DNA of 64,000 nucleotides from CAVQBC01 sp963710665. Lineage in GTDB: Bacteria > Actinomycetota > Thermoleophilia > Solirubrobacterales > Solirubrobacteraceae. Shown here one piece after another: positions 16,776 to 25,203 of this stretch. The translations under genes and the position numbers were made by a program. Location: contig CAVQBC010000003.1 of NCBI GenBank assembly GCA_963710665.1, forward strand, positions 1,302,001 through 1,366,000. The letters run 5' to 3'. Within the stretch, counting starts at the first letter, position 1, and each line of letters starts with the position of its first letter. The notes under the pieces were generated by a model that saw nothing but the letters and a program-made list of their open reading frames with translations, was not told the DNA's origin and ran no database searches.

Positions 16776-18389
16776 ATGGAATCGACGGCGACGGGCACCG
16801 TTACGCCCGCCGGACTGCAGGAGTCGGCGCAAAAGGACCTCAGCGAAGAGATCCCGTTCAAGGACGCACTCATGGTCGCGCTGGCGGCGGGCCTGGGCTA
16901 CGGGTTCGATGCGTACGCGGTCAACATCTACGGGCTGGTGCTGCCGGCGATCATGGCGACGCTTGGCATCGGCGCGGGGACCGCAGGCGTGATCGGCTCG
17001 ATCTTCCTGATCGGCTACACGCTCGGCACGATCGGCTTCGGTGTCGCGGCGGACAAGTTCGGCCGCAAGGACACCCTCGGAGTGTCGATCCTCATGTACG
17101 GCCTCACGACGTCGCTCGGAGGGCTCGGCGGCAACGTGATCTGGTTCACGATCATGCGCTTCCTCACCGGCATCGGCGGTGCGGGCGAGCTCGCGGTCGG
17201 CGCTCCGTACACGTGCGAGATGTTCAAGTCGAAGTACCGGGCGCTCGGGACCGGCGGGATCATGTTCTCGCTCTACTCGCTCGGCTACATCCTCGCCGGC
17301 GTCGTGGCGCTCGCCCTGGTGCCGAAGTGGGGCTGGGAGGCGGCGTTCCTCATCGCCATCATCCCGGCGATCGCGGTGTTCGCGTTCCGGCGCTTCATCT
17401 CGGAGTCCGTCCGCTACGTGATCGACAAGGCCGAGGACAAGTTCGCGGCCGCGCAGGCGCTGCTGGCGGCCGAGCACGAGGGCCAGACGGCCCAGGAGCG
17501 GGCCGCGGCGGTGGCCAGACTCGAGAAGGAGGAGGTCAAGGCCGAGCGCGCGGCCGCGCTCGATCTGGCCCGGGCCGAGGCGCACACGCCGGGTGGCCCG
17601 CCCACGGCCCTCGTGGGGGCGCTCCTGGTGCTGTTCCTGGCGGCGCTGTTCGTCGGCCTGCTCGCGGACGTCTCCACGGTGCTGGCCGCGGTCCTTGTGA
17701 CCGTGGGCGCGGTGGGGACCCTGTTCACGATCGCGCTCTTCAGCCTGCAGCGCGGGACGACCGAACGGTTCTGGCAGATCCCCGGCGTGCGCAAGCGGAT
17801 CGGCATCGGATGGCTGCTGTACACCGCCAACGCCATGGGCTACTGGGGCATCACGGTGTTCCTGACGACGTTCATGGTGCAGAAGTTCGATGTCTCACCC
17901 ACGACGGCGATCAAGTACGCGATCATGTTCTACGTCGTGCAGTTCTTCTTCTCGTACATCGGGACGGGACTGTCGGACTGGGTCGGTCGCCGGCCGGCCG
18001 GCATCCTCGGCGGGGTGATCATGATCACGTGCACGATCCTCGCCGCCACGGCGGACGAGCTGGGCACGTTCCTGGTCTTCGGCGCGATCCAGATCGCGAT
18101 GCTCGGTTGGCTCTGGGGTGTCAGCGACACCTACATCAGCGAGATGTTCCCCACGAGCATCCGAGGCAGCTCCTTCGGAGTCGCGGTCGGTGGCGGCCGG
18201 GTCATGTCGATCGCCGCGCCGTTCCTGGTCGGCGCCGGGATCGCCGCATACGGCCCGACCACGCCGTTCCTGGCCAGCGCCGGGCTGTGGGTGCTCACGA
18301 TCGTCGGCTACCTGATCGGGCCGGAGACGTCGGGCAAGTCGCTCGAGCAGATCGAGGCCGAGTTCTACGCAGAGAACGCCCGCGCGTGA
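16776..18389 (+). CDS. MFS transporter with an extra central hydrophobic insert
   Basis: This 537-residue major facilitator carrier of the metabolite:H+ symporter type has a first half with the A-like motif GVAADKFGRKD and conserved Gly-rich helices. Between the two six-helix halves is a charged coiled-coil-like stretch (about residues 215-275) followed by two extra hydrophobic segments (about 277-325), making about 14 in all. The C-terminal half resumes with RKRIGIGWLLYTANAMGYWG and the motif SDWVGRRPAG. AGGAAGGAAC precedes the ATG. It ends the PanB-like operon and probably imports its substrate. A hairpin at 18404-18435 follows. Confidence 0.82.
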   Translation: MESTATGTVTPAGLQESAQKDLSEEIPFKDALMVALAAGLGYGFDAYAVNIYGLVLPAIMATLGIGAGTAGVIGSIFLIGYTLGTIGFGVAADKFGRKDTLGVSILMYGLTTSLGGLGGNVIWFTIMRFLTGIGGAGELAVGAPYTCEMFKSKYRALGTGGIMFSLYSLGYILAGVVALALVPKWGWEAAFLIAIIPAIAVFAFRRFISESVRYVIDKAEDKFAAAQALLAAEHEGQTAQERAAAVARLEKEEVKAERAAALDLARAEAHTPGGPPTALVGALLVLFLAALFVGLLADVSTVLAAVLVTVGAVGTLFTIALFSLQRGTTERFWQIPGVRKRIGIGWLLYTANAMGYWGITVFLTTFMVQKFDVSPTTAIKYAIMFYVVQFFFSYIGTGLSDWVGRRPAGILGGVIMITCTILAATADELGTFLVFGAIQIAMLGWLWGVSDTYISEMFPTSIRGSSFGVAVGGGRVMSIAAPFLVGAGIAAYGPTTPFLASAGLWVLTIVGYLIGPETSGKSLEQIEAEFYAENARA

Positions 18390-18403
18390 GCGAGGCGGGT
18401 GAC

Positions 18404-18435
18404 GGGCGCCGCTCGGGACCAGCGGGGCGGCGCCC
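18404..18435 (+). terminator. Hairpin ending the PanB-like operon
   Basis: GGGCGCCGC (18404-18412) pairs perfectly with GCGGCGCCC (18427-18435) around a 14-nt loop, 15 nt after the MFS stop. Confidence 0.6.
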
Positions 18436-18465
18436 GGAGCCCCCACAGGGGTGAAAAACGGTTGG

Positions 18466-18471
18466 TAGCAT
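18466..18471 (+). promoter_or_regulatory. Minus-10 element of leaderless gene
   Basis: TAGCAT lies 6 nt before the ATG at 18478, and no ribosome site is present. The same hexamer and spacing precede the GTG at 61601. Confidence 0.5.
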
Positions 18472-18477
18472 GGCCTC

Positions 18478-18873
18478 ATGCGACGCCCGGCATTCGAACG
18501 GTGGGTGCTCGTGGGCGGGTTTGCCGCGGCGGCCGTCTATGCGGTGGTCGCAGTGGTGGAGGCCTTCATGGGGAAGAACCCGATGATCGCCATTCCGTAC
18601 GCCTGCACGGCGGTGACCATCGCCGCACCGCTGTACATCTTCGCGTGGCTGCTCAACCCGCCGGGCGGCGGCGAGCCCGGCGAGGAGGGCGGTCCCGGAT
18701 CGGGCCCCCCGGGCCCCGAGGATCCGCCGCCGCCGTCCTGGTGGCCGGAGTTCGAGCGCGACTTCCAGGCGTACACCGACGCGCCCCTCGCCGCCGAAGC
18801 GGGACGAGCGCCCGCACGTCCCCGCCTGACCGGCGTGCGCGACGACCACGCGGCCCCGGCGCCCGCGCCCTGA
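18478..18873 (+). CDS. Small membrane protein with proline-rich tail
   Basis: This 131-residue protein of unknown function has two predicted membrane segments (residues about 10-28 and 38-58). A Gly/Pro/Glu-rich cytoplasmic or external tail follows, then a short segment with WWPEFERDFQAYTD and an Ala/Pro-rich end. No enzymatic motif is visible. It is probably leaderless (TAGCAT 6 nt before the ATG). It is followed 12 nt later by another small membrane protein gene, and the two probably form a transcription unit. Confidence 0.6.
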   Translation: MRRPAFERWVLVGGFAAAAVYAVVAVVEAFMGKNPMIAIPYACTAVTIAAPLYIFAWLLNPPGGGEPGEEGGPGSGPPGPEDPPPPSWWPEFERDFQAYTDAPLAAEAGRAPARPRLTGVRDDHAAPAPAP

Positions 18874-18885
18874 CCCGGTCGCCGG

Positions 18886-19221
18886 ATGCTGCAGCTCCTC
18901 TACTGCCTGTTCCTGCTGATCCCGGTGGTGGCGATCCCGGCGCTGATGTTCCTCGTGTCCACCGGGCTGGGGATCGCGGCGACGATCGTCTCCGCGGTGC
19001 TCGCCATCCCGCTCCTGCTCGCCACCTTCGCGCACCTCGACCTGGTGCGCGCGAAGTCGCGCTACGGGCTGCGCAACCAGGAGCTCGACGAGTTCTCGCG
19101 CCTGGTGCCGCGCCTGGCCCGGGACCCGCAGTACCGCGACCTCCCCGGGCGCGAGCGCAACCGCACCACCAAGCGGGCGGCGGCCGAGATGATCCTCGCG
19201 CGCCGCGGCGCGTCCGACTGA
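18886..19221 (+). CDS. Small membrane protein with charged C-terminal tail
   Basis: This 111-residue protein of unknown function has two hydrophobic helices in the first 55 residues (MLQLLYCLFLLIPVVAIPAL, then a second through about residue 47). A highly basic soluble tail follows (RAKSRYGLRNQELDEFSRL, NRTTKRAAAEMILARRG). It lies 12 nt after the preceding small membrane protein and converges on the SulP gene with a 4-nt gap. No family was recognised. Confidence 0.55.
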   Translation: MLQLLYCLFLLIPVVAIPALMFLVSTGLGIAATIVSAVLAIPLLLATFAHLDLVRAKSRYGLRNQELDEFSRLVPRLARDPQYRDLPGRERNRTTKRAAAEMILARRGASD

Positions 19222-19225
19222 CGGG

Positions 19226-20722
19226 TCAGGACAGCGCGTCCTTGCCGCGCTGGTAGCGGTCGAGCAGGCCGCGCGCCTGCGGCGGCGCGCCGGTCACCTC
19301 GACCTCGATGCCGCCGGCGCGGGCGTCGTCGAGCAGGCGGTGGAGCGCCATCACGCCCGTCAGGTCGATGCGGCCGAGCCCGTCGAGCGCGAGCCGCAGC
19401 CGGGTCACCTCCGGGTGCTGCTCGAGCAGCCCGCTGAGCCGCTCCTCGAGGTCCTGCGCGGTCGCGAACCACAGCACGCCGGACGGCCGGATGATCATCA
19501 TGTCGCCGTTCGTCGTGACCTCGATCCGCAGCGTCAGCTCGCGTACGAGGTGCACGCCCAGCGCGAGGACGACGCCGGCGATGACCGCCTGCTCGACGTG
19601 CGGCGCCAGCAGCAGCGTCAGCCCGAAGGTCACCGCCGCCACCGCGAACTGCGGCCGCGAGACGCGCCACAGCGACACGATGCGCCCGAAGCGCATCAGC
19701 CCCAGCACGGCGGAGATGACGATCGCCGACAGCACGGCCTTGGGCAGCGGCTCGAGCACGGCGGCCGCCGGGAGGAAGGCGAGCACCGCGATCCCGGTGA
19801 TCGCGCCGCTCGCGCGGCTCAGCGCGCCGGCGTCGTGGTTGAGCGCGCTGCGCGAGAACGAGCCGCCCACCGGGTAGCCGCCGGAGACCCCGGAGGCGAG
19901 GTTGGCGATGCCCTGGCTGAAGAACTCGCGGTCGGCGTTCCACGGCCGCCGCTCGCGGATGGCGTAGGTGCGCGAGATCGAGGCGGCCTCGGCGAACCCG
20001 ACGATGGCGATGACGGCGCCGGGCACGAGCAGCTCGGGCAGCTCGGCGTAGGGCAGGTCGAGCGTGACCTTCGGCAGGCCGGCGGGGATGTCGCCGACGA
20101 TCGCGCCGCCGTAGCTCGCCAGCGAGCTGAGCGCGAGGCCGGCGATGAGCGCGACGAGCACGCCCGGGAACAGCGGGTGCAGCCGCCGGCCGAGGAGCAC
20201 GACGGCGAGCGACCCCGCCGCGAGCGCGACGGCGGCGAGCTGCCACTCGTCCGGCGAGACCACGGCGTCCGCCGCGGCGGCGATCACGTCGCTCTGGTCG
20301 GCCTCCACGCCGAGGGCGGCGGGGAGCTGCGAGGCGGCGATGAGCACGGCGCCCGCGGGCATGAAGCCGATCAGCATCGGCTCGGACATCAGGTGGGCGA
20401 TGAGGCCTCCGCGCAGCACGCCGATCAGGAGCCGGACGACGCCGACCACGAGCGCGAGCAGGATGCCGAGCTGCACGTAGGCGTCGCTGCCCACGGGTGC
20501 GCGGTCCGCGAGCGCGCCGAAGGTCAGCAGGCTCGTGAGCGCCACCGGGCCGGTCTGCAGGTATGGCGAGGAGGCGAACAGCGCCGCGGCGAGCGGCGGC
20601 AGCGCAGCCGCGTAGAGCCCGCCGATCGGGGGCATGCCGGCGACCCCGGCGTAGGCGAGCGCCTGCGGGATCAGCACCAGGGCGACCGTGATCCCCGCCA
20701 GCGCGTCGCGGCCGAGGCGCAT
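19226..20722 (-). CDS. SulP family anion (sulfate) transporter with C-terminal STAS domain
   Basis: This 498-residue SulP carrier transports sulfate, bicarbonate or related anions across the inner membrane. The N-terminal 380 residues have about 10-12 membrane segments with the signature start AGITVALVLIPQALAYAGVAG and GGYPVGGSFSRSALN. The last 115 residues form a STAS domain (LRLALDGLGRIDLTGVMALH). The ATG at 20722 is 29 nt downstream of the molybdoenzyme stop, so it is probably the last gene of that operon. Next to a predicted sulfite dehydrogenase it could export or balance the sulfate made, but import is equally possible from sequence. Confidence 0.85.
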   Translation of the reverse strand: MRLGRDALAGITVALVLIPQALAYAGVAGMPPIGGLYAAALPPLAAALFASSPYLQTGPVALTSLLTFGALADRAPVGSDAYVQLGILLALVVGVVRLLIGVLRGGLIAHLMSEPMLIGFMPAGAVLIAASQLPAALGVEADQSDVIAAAADAVVSPDEWQLAAVALAAGSLAVVLLGRRLHPLFPGVLVALIAGLALSSLASYGGAIVGDIPAGLPKVTLDLPYAELPELLVPGAVIAIVGFAEAASISRTYAIRERRPWNADREFFSQGIANLASGVSGGYPVGGSFSRSALNHDAGALSRASGAITGIAVLAFLPAAAVLEPLPKAVLSAIVISAVLGLMRFGRIVSLWRVSRPQFAVAAVTFGLTLLLAPHVEQAVIAGVVLALGVHLVRELTLRIEVTTNGDMMIIRPSGVLWFATAQDLEERLSGLLEQHPEVTRLRLALDGLGRIDLTGVMALHRLLDDARAGGIEVEVTGAPPQARGLLDRYQRGKDALS

Positions 20723-20751
20723 GGCGCGGGTCTTCTCGGCCGGGGCCGGGT

Positions 20752-23655
20752 TCAGCTGAGCGGGCCCCACACCTCGGCAGGCGACCAGTCGACGAGATCG
20801 GCCAGGCGGTCCGGGTCGATCCTCCGCCGGGCCTCGAAGTCCTCCTCGCGGAAGGCGAGGGTGCGCTCGTCGTCCGGCAGCGCGTAGGCGTCGAGCACAG
20901 GCTTGACCGGGCGGAACAGCCAGATCGGCCGGCGCAGTGCGCCGGTGGCGGGCCGCGTGAGGCCCAGCCACTTGCGGTACACGCCGCGGGACTTCTCGAA
21001 GTCGACGTGGATGTCGGCGTACTGGTCGCCCGGCTCCGCCGGCCGCACGCGCACCTTCTGGTGCCAGCAGTGCATGCCGCTGATCGGGTCCGGGTGCACC
21101 GGGAAGGTGATGTTCTGGTGGACGCCGGCGTCGCTCCACCAGATCTTGCTGGAGCTGCGGTCCGCCGACTCCCACGGCTGCACGCCGTGCACGCGCCGGA
21201 AGGTCACGCCACCGTTCGCCTCGGCCATGTCGACCAGCGCGCTCGACCAGCGCTCGTTGCCCTGGTTCTCCTTGAGCCGCCAGCGGCCCATGTGGTGCGA
21301 GGCGGCGACGACGCCCGGGCGGATGCCCTCGGTGACGAGCGCCTTGATCACGAACCACCCGATCTCGGTCTCCACGCGCGCGAGCCCGCCGGTGGTCAGC
21401 CCGATGCGCTCGGCGTCCTCGGGGCAGACGAGCAGCGGGTGCGCGTGCGAGAGCTCGTTGAGGTACTTGGCGTTGCCCGAGCGCGAGTGGATCATCGTCG
21501 GCAGCCGGTAGGTCGGCAGCAGGACGTACTCGCCCGCCGCGTGATCGATCAGCGAGGGGTGGACGTGGCTGCGGGCGTAGGCGGGCGTGGCCTGTCGCTC
21601 CCAGCCCCATTCGGCGAGCGTCTCCGAGTACAGCTCGAGCTTGCGCGACGGCGTGTTGAAGCCCTTCCGCGGGACCCCGTCGACCATCGTGGCGATCGTG
21701 TCCGGGCGGCCGGTGAGCGGCATGTGCGAGCCGTCGAGCACGCGCTTGGTGACGGTGTCCTCGGCGCCGTGGACGTGGGTGTCGTCGAGCTCTTCGACCT
21801 CGGCCTCGTGCTGGGCGTAGTCGCCGCGTGAGACCTCGACCGCGCCGTAGCGGCGCATGTAGCCGAGCGGGTCGAGGCCCTCGGCCTCCGCCTTCTCGGG
21901 GAGCCCGGGCACGGAGTTCTCGAACATCCAGCGGTAGTACTCCTCGAGGGTGATCTTCTCCCCCGGCCGGTAGGGCGACTCGTAGTACTGGCGGATCCCC
22001 AGCGACCCGTCCGGGTCGGCGCGCCAGGAGACCTCGATCCAGAACTCGCCCTCCTCCCAGACCTCGCCCGGGTTCGCCTCGTACGTGAACTCCACGGGCT
22101 GCCCGAGGCGTTCCATCGCCACGCGGCGGACCGGCTGGCGGAAGCCCAGCCAGCGGCCTGCGTGGGTCTCGTAGGAGTGCGTGTCGTGGCGCTCGGGGCC
22201 ATGCCCCATCGGCAGCACGTAGTCGGACCACCAGGCGGTCTCCGACCACGTGGGGGTCATCGCGCCGTGCAGGCCGACCGCGTCGGGGTCGCGCAGCGCG
22301 CGCAGCCACGAGTACCCGTCGGGATAGGTCCAGATCGGGTTGAGCACCCGCGTGAAGAGCACCGGCTGGCTCCCGCGCCCGTCGTGCAGGAAGTGCGGGT
22401 AGAGGAAGCTCATCTCGTTGTGGGCGAGCGGGTACTCGCGCGGCCAGCTGAGCTCGTTCCACTGGTTGTGGGGCGACGGCTTCTTCCACGGCGCGGGGAT
22501 GAACTTGTTCCACGCGTTGGGCGAGACGCCGCCCTCGGTGCCCACCGAGCCGGTCAGGACGTTGATCAGCCACAGGCTGCGCGTGATCTGCCAGCCGTGC
22601 AGGTTGCCGGCGGCCGCCGCGCGCCAGATGTGCGAGGCGAACGCGGGCGCCGCCGCGGCGATCTCGCGCGCCACCTCGACGATCGTGCCCGCCGGGACGC
22701 CGGTCTCGCGCTCGGCGTACTCGGGCGTGTAGCGGGCGTACTCGCGCTTGAGCTCGAGCACGAAGTTGTCGAACGTCGGCTCGGCGCTCGGGGCGCGGTG
22801 GCGCAGGTAGGTGCGCCAGTTGACCCAGCGGCGCACGAAGTCGCGGTTGAACAGGTCCTCCTCGAGCAGCACACGCGCGATCGCCAGCAGCAGCGCCCCC
22901 TCCGTGCCCGGCCAGGTCGGCAGCCAGTAGTCCGCGCGCGAGGCGGTGTTCGACAGCCGCGGGTCCATCACGGCGATCTTGGTGCCGCCGAGCTTGGCCT
23001 CGACCAGGCGCTGGGCGTGCGGGTTGAAGTAGTGGCCGGACTCGAGGTGCGCCGAGCACAGCAGCACGAACTTCGCGTTGGCGTAGTCGGGCGAGGGACG
23101 GTCGGTGCCGCACCAGAAGCCGTAGCCCGCGCGGCCGCCCGACGAGCACACGTTGGTGTGCGAGTTGTGGCCGTCGCAACCCCAGGTCTCGAGGAAGCGG
23201 TCCGCGAAGCCGTCCTCCCCGGGACGCCCGACGAAGTAGCAGACGTCGTTGGGCCGCCCGGACGAGAACGCCTGGTTCATGCGCTCGGCGAACGTGTCGA
23301 GCACGTGGTCCCAGCTCACGCGCTCCCACTCGCCGCCGCCGCGGGGGGTGCTGGGCCGCCTTCTCATCGGGTAGAGGATGCGCTCGGGGTCCGTGATCTG
23401 GTTGAGCGTCGCGGGGCCCTTGGCGCAGTTGCGCCCCCGGCTGCCGGGGTGGTGCGGGTTGCCCTCGAGCTTCTTGATCTCGAGGTTCTCCTTGTCCACG
23501 TAGGCCAGCAGGCCGCAGGCCGCCTCGCAGTTGAAGCAGACGGTCGGCACGAGCATGTACTCGCGCGGGACCTTCCGCGGCCACGCGGCGGGGTCGTTCT
23601 CCGTCCAGGAGTCCCACTGCTCCGCGGGCGGGTGGCGGCGCAGTCCGGTGGCCAT
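20752..23655 (-). CDS. SoeA-like molybdopterin oxidoreductase, predicted cytoplasmic sulfite dehydrogenase large subunit
   Basis: This 967-residue protein is the catalytic subunit of a complex iron-sulfur molybdoenzyme. An N-terminal [4Fe-4S] site is formed by Cys40, Cys43, Cys47 and Cys77 (CFNCEAAC and NCAKG). The molybdenum ligand is probably Cys170 (NVCSSGG). There is no Tat signal, so it acts in the cytoplasm. That feature, the length and the CEAACGLLAYVDKE-type N-terminus fit SoeA, the cytoplasmic sulfite dehydrogenase, better than periplasmic PsrA, PhsA or Ttr enzymes. Its ATG overlaps the TGA of the Fe-S/NrfD subunit by one base. Sulfite from Xsc is a logical substrate. Other sulfur or arsenic oxyanions remain possible. 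Confidence 0.75.
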   Translation of the reverse strand: MATGLRRHPPAEQWDSWTENDPAAWPRKVPREYMLVPTVCFNCEAACGLLAYVDKENLEIKKLEGNPHHPGSRGRNCAKGPATLNQITDPERILYPMRRRPSTPRGGGEWERVSWDHVLDTFAERMNQAFSSGRPNDVCYFVGRPGEDGFADRFLETWGCDGHNSHTNVCSSGGRAGYGFWCGTDRPSPDYANAKFVLLCSAHLESGHYFNPHAQRLVEAKLGGTKIAVMDPRLSNTASRADYWLPTWPGTEGALLLAIARVLLEEDLFNRDFVRRWVNWRTYLRHRAPSAEPTFDNFVLELKREYARYTPEYAERETGVPAGTIVEVAREIAAAAPAFASHIWRAAAAGNLHGWQITRSLWLINVLTGSVGTEGGVSPNAWNKFIPAPWKKPSPHNQWNELSWPREYPLAHNEMSFLYPHFLHDGRGSQPVLFTRVLNPIWTYPDGYSWLRALRDPDAVGLHGAMTPTWSETAWWSDYVLPMGHGPERHDTHSYETHAGRWLGFRQPVRRVAMERLGQPVEFTYEANPGEVWEEGEFWIEVSWRADPDGSLGIRQYYESPYRPGEKITLEEYYRWMFENSVPGLPEKAEAEGLDPLGYMRRYGAVEVSRGDYAQHEAEVEELDDTHVHGAEDTVTKRVLDGSHMPLTGRPDTIATMVDGVPRKGFNTPSRKLELYSETLAEWGWERQATPAYARSHVHPSLIDHAAGEYVLLPTYRLPTMIHSRSGNAKYLNELSHAHPLLVCPEDAERIGLTTGGLARVETEIGWFVIKALVTEGIRPGVVAASHHMGRWRLKENQGNERWSSALVDMAEANGGVTFRRVHGVQPWESADRSSSKIWWSDAGVHQNITFPVHPDPISGMHCWHQKVRVRPAEPGDQYADIHVDFEKSRGVYRKWLGLTRPATGALRRPIWLFRPVKPVLDAYALPDDERTLAFREEDFEARRRIDPDRLADLVDWSPAEVWGPLS

Positions 23656-25160
23656 CAGCTCAGCGGCACGCTCTGCCCGGCGCGCACCCAGGCGTCCTCG
23701 AAGAGCCACAGGCCGATCAGCGCGAGCAGCCCGCCGGCCGCGAGCAGCCCGGTGCCGGCCCCGATGAGCGGCAGCAGCGCGCCGGCGGCGAGCCCGGCCA
23801 TGCCGGCGAAGAACCGCGTGCCGAAGCGGTCGCGCCACAGGTTGAGCGCCGCGCGCTCGGCCTGCCCGGTGGGGTGCGGGCCCCAGGTGTCGATGGCGAT
23901 CAGCACGAGGCTGACCACGCAGGAGGCGACGAGCGCCCACCGCAGGGTGCCGGCGCCCTCGGCGCCGAACAGCGTGGCGATGCCCATCGCGGCGGCGCCG
24001 GCGACGACCGCGTTGACGATCGTGTGCGGCAGCAGCAGGCGGCTCTGCCACAGGTCGCGGCCCTCGCACTGGTTGAACAGGAAGGCCGTGTAGGCGGCCA
24101 GCAGCGCGCCGGCCGGCACCATCACCCAGCCGAGCACGTCGCGGGCGCCGTCCCAGCCGAGGACGGCGCAGACGGTGAAGGCGAACGCCACGAGGCTCGC
24201 GACGTTGATGACCTGGGCGCCCAGCGCGAGCCAGGAGCGCCACTGCGGCCGCGTGAACAGGTAGTAGAAGCGGCGCGGCTGCTTGAGGTCGGCGACGAGG
24301 AAGGCCCCGGTGGCGGCGATCCCCGCGAGCGCGAGCACGCCGGAGAGGACCTGCGCGATCGCGAAGACGCCGGCGAGCATCATGGCGCCGGCGGCGATCC
24401 CCTTGGTGAGGAAGTAGCTCGACACCTTCCAGCCCCACGGCGCGGGGTGGTCGATGTCGTGCATCGCCCGGGCCTCGGCGTCCTTGGTCAGCGGCGCGAG
24501 CTTCTCCTTCTGGGCGGGCGGGACCTCGCTGTACATGAAGCCGTCGCCGCCGCCGACCTGCAGCGGGTTCAGCGACGCCTCCTCGGCGCCGAGGTAGAAG
24601 ACGTTCGGGCCGGTGCCCTGCTCCGGCGCGCGCACCTCGTGCGGGATGACGTCGATGAGCTTGCGCACCGGCGACTCGGGGTCGTCGACGTCGCCGGAGA
24701 CGATCGCGTTGGTGGGGCAGACGACCTCGCACGCCGGCTGCAGTCCCTCGTCGACCCGGTGGGCGCAGAAGTTGCACTTCGCGGCCGTGTGCGAGTTGGG
24801 GTCGATGTAGAGCGCGTCGTAAGGGCAGCCGTTGAGGCACGCCTTGCAGCCGATGCAGCGCTCTGCGTCGAAGTCGACGATGCCGTCCTCGCGCTTGTAC
24901 AGCGCGGTCACGGGGCAGATCTCCACGCACGGCGCGTCGGTGCACTGGTTGCAGCGCAGGACCGAGAAGTGGCGGTCGGCGTCGGGGAACGTGCCGGTCT
25001 CGACGTACTTGACCCAGGTGCGGAAGACCCCGAGCTCCACGCCGTGCTCGACCTTGCACGCGACGGTGCACGCGTGGCAGCCGATGCACGCGCGCTGGTC
25101 GAGGACGAACCCGAACTGCGTCACGCGGGCATCATCGGTCAGCGCGCGGACGAGATCCAT
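23655..25160 (-). CDS. Fused Fe-S / NrfD-type membrane subunit (SoeB-SoeC fusion)
   Basis: This 501-residue protein joins two subunits that are usually separate. Residues 10-180 form an NrfC/SoeB-type electron-transfer domain with four Cys clusters (CIGCHACTVAC, CNQCTDAPCVEIC, CIGCKACLNGC and CNFC...CEVVC), enough for four [4Fe-4S] centres. Residues 240-495 form an NrfD/SoeC-type quinone-interacting membrane domain with about eight segments. It would carry electrons between the molybdoenzyme and the quinone pool. Its ATG is at 25160, divergent from a LysR regulator, with a palindrome at 25180-25194 between them. It leads the operon with the molybdoenzyme and SulP genes. Confidence 0.82.
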   Translation of the reverse strand: MDLVRALTDDARVTQFGFVLDQRACIGCHACTVACKVEHGVELGVFRTWVKYVETGTFPDADRHFSVLRCNQCTDAPCVEICPVTALYKREDGIVDFDAERCIGCKACLNGCPYDALYIDPNSHTAAKCNFCAHRVDEGLQPACEVVCPTNAIVSGDVDDPESPVRKLIDVIPHEVRAPEQGTGPNVFYLGAEEASLNPLQVGGGDGFMYSEVPPAQKEKLAPLTKDAEARAMHDIDHPAPWGWKVSSYFLTKGIAAGAMMLAGVFAIAQVLSGVLALAGIAATGAFLVADLKQPRRFYYLFTRPQWRSWLALGAQVINVASLVAFAFTVCAVLGWDGARDVLGWVMVPAGALLAAYTAFLFNQCEGRDLWQSRLLLPHTIVNAVVAGAAAMGIATLFGAEGAGTLRWALVASCVVSLVLIAIDTWGPHPTGQAERAALNLWRDRFGTRFFAGMAGLAAGALLPLIGAGTGLLAAGGLLALIGLWLFEDAWVRAGQSVPLS

Positions 25161-25179
25161 TCCCTTTCCGACCGGGACG

Positions 25180-25194
25180 ATTCCATGATGGAAT
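25180..25194. promoter_or_regulatory. Perfect dyad ATTCCAT-G-ATGGAAT between soe-like operon and lysR
   Basis: The 15-bp dyad sits between the divergent starts at 25160 and 25204. It shares TTCCATGATG with the boxes at 46109 and 49169 (reverse strand). It also fits a T-N11-A LysR site, so either the adjacent LysR or the distant IclR protein could bind it. Confidence 0.5.
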
Positions 25195-25203
25195 GGCCCG
25201 ATC

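Noticed and set aside
22162..24093. Long plus-strand frames opposite the molybdoenzyme
   Set aside because: Arg/Val/Ala-rich antisense shadows with no motif; the minus strand is clearly coding.
19226..25089. Minus-strand open frames of more than 1400 codons spanning several genes
   Set aside because: They are in-frame run-throughs between adjacent genes in very GC-rich DNA; real start codons, overlaps and family boundaries divide them into SulP, molybdoenzyme and Fe-S/NrfD genes.
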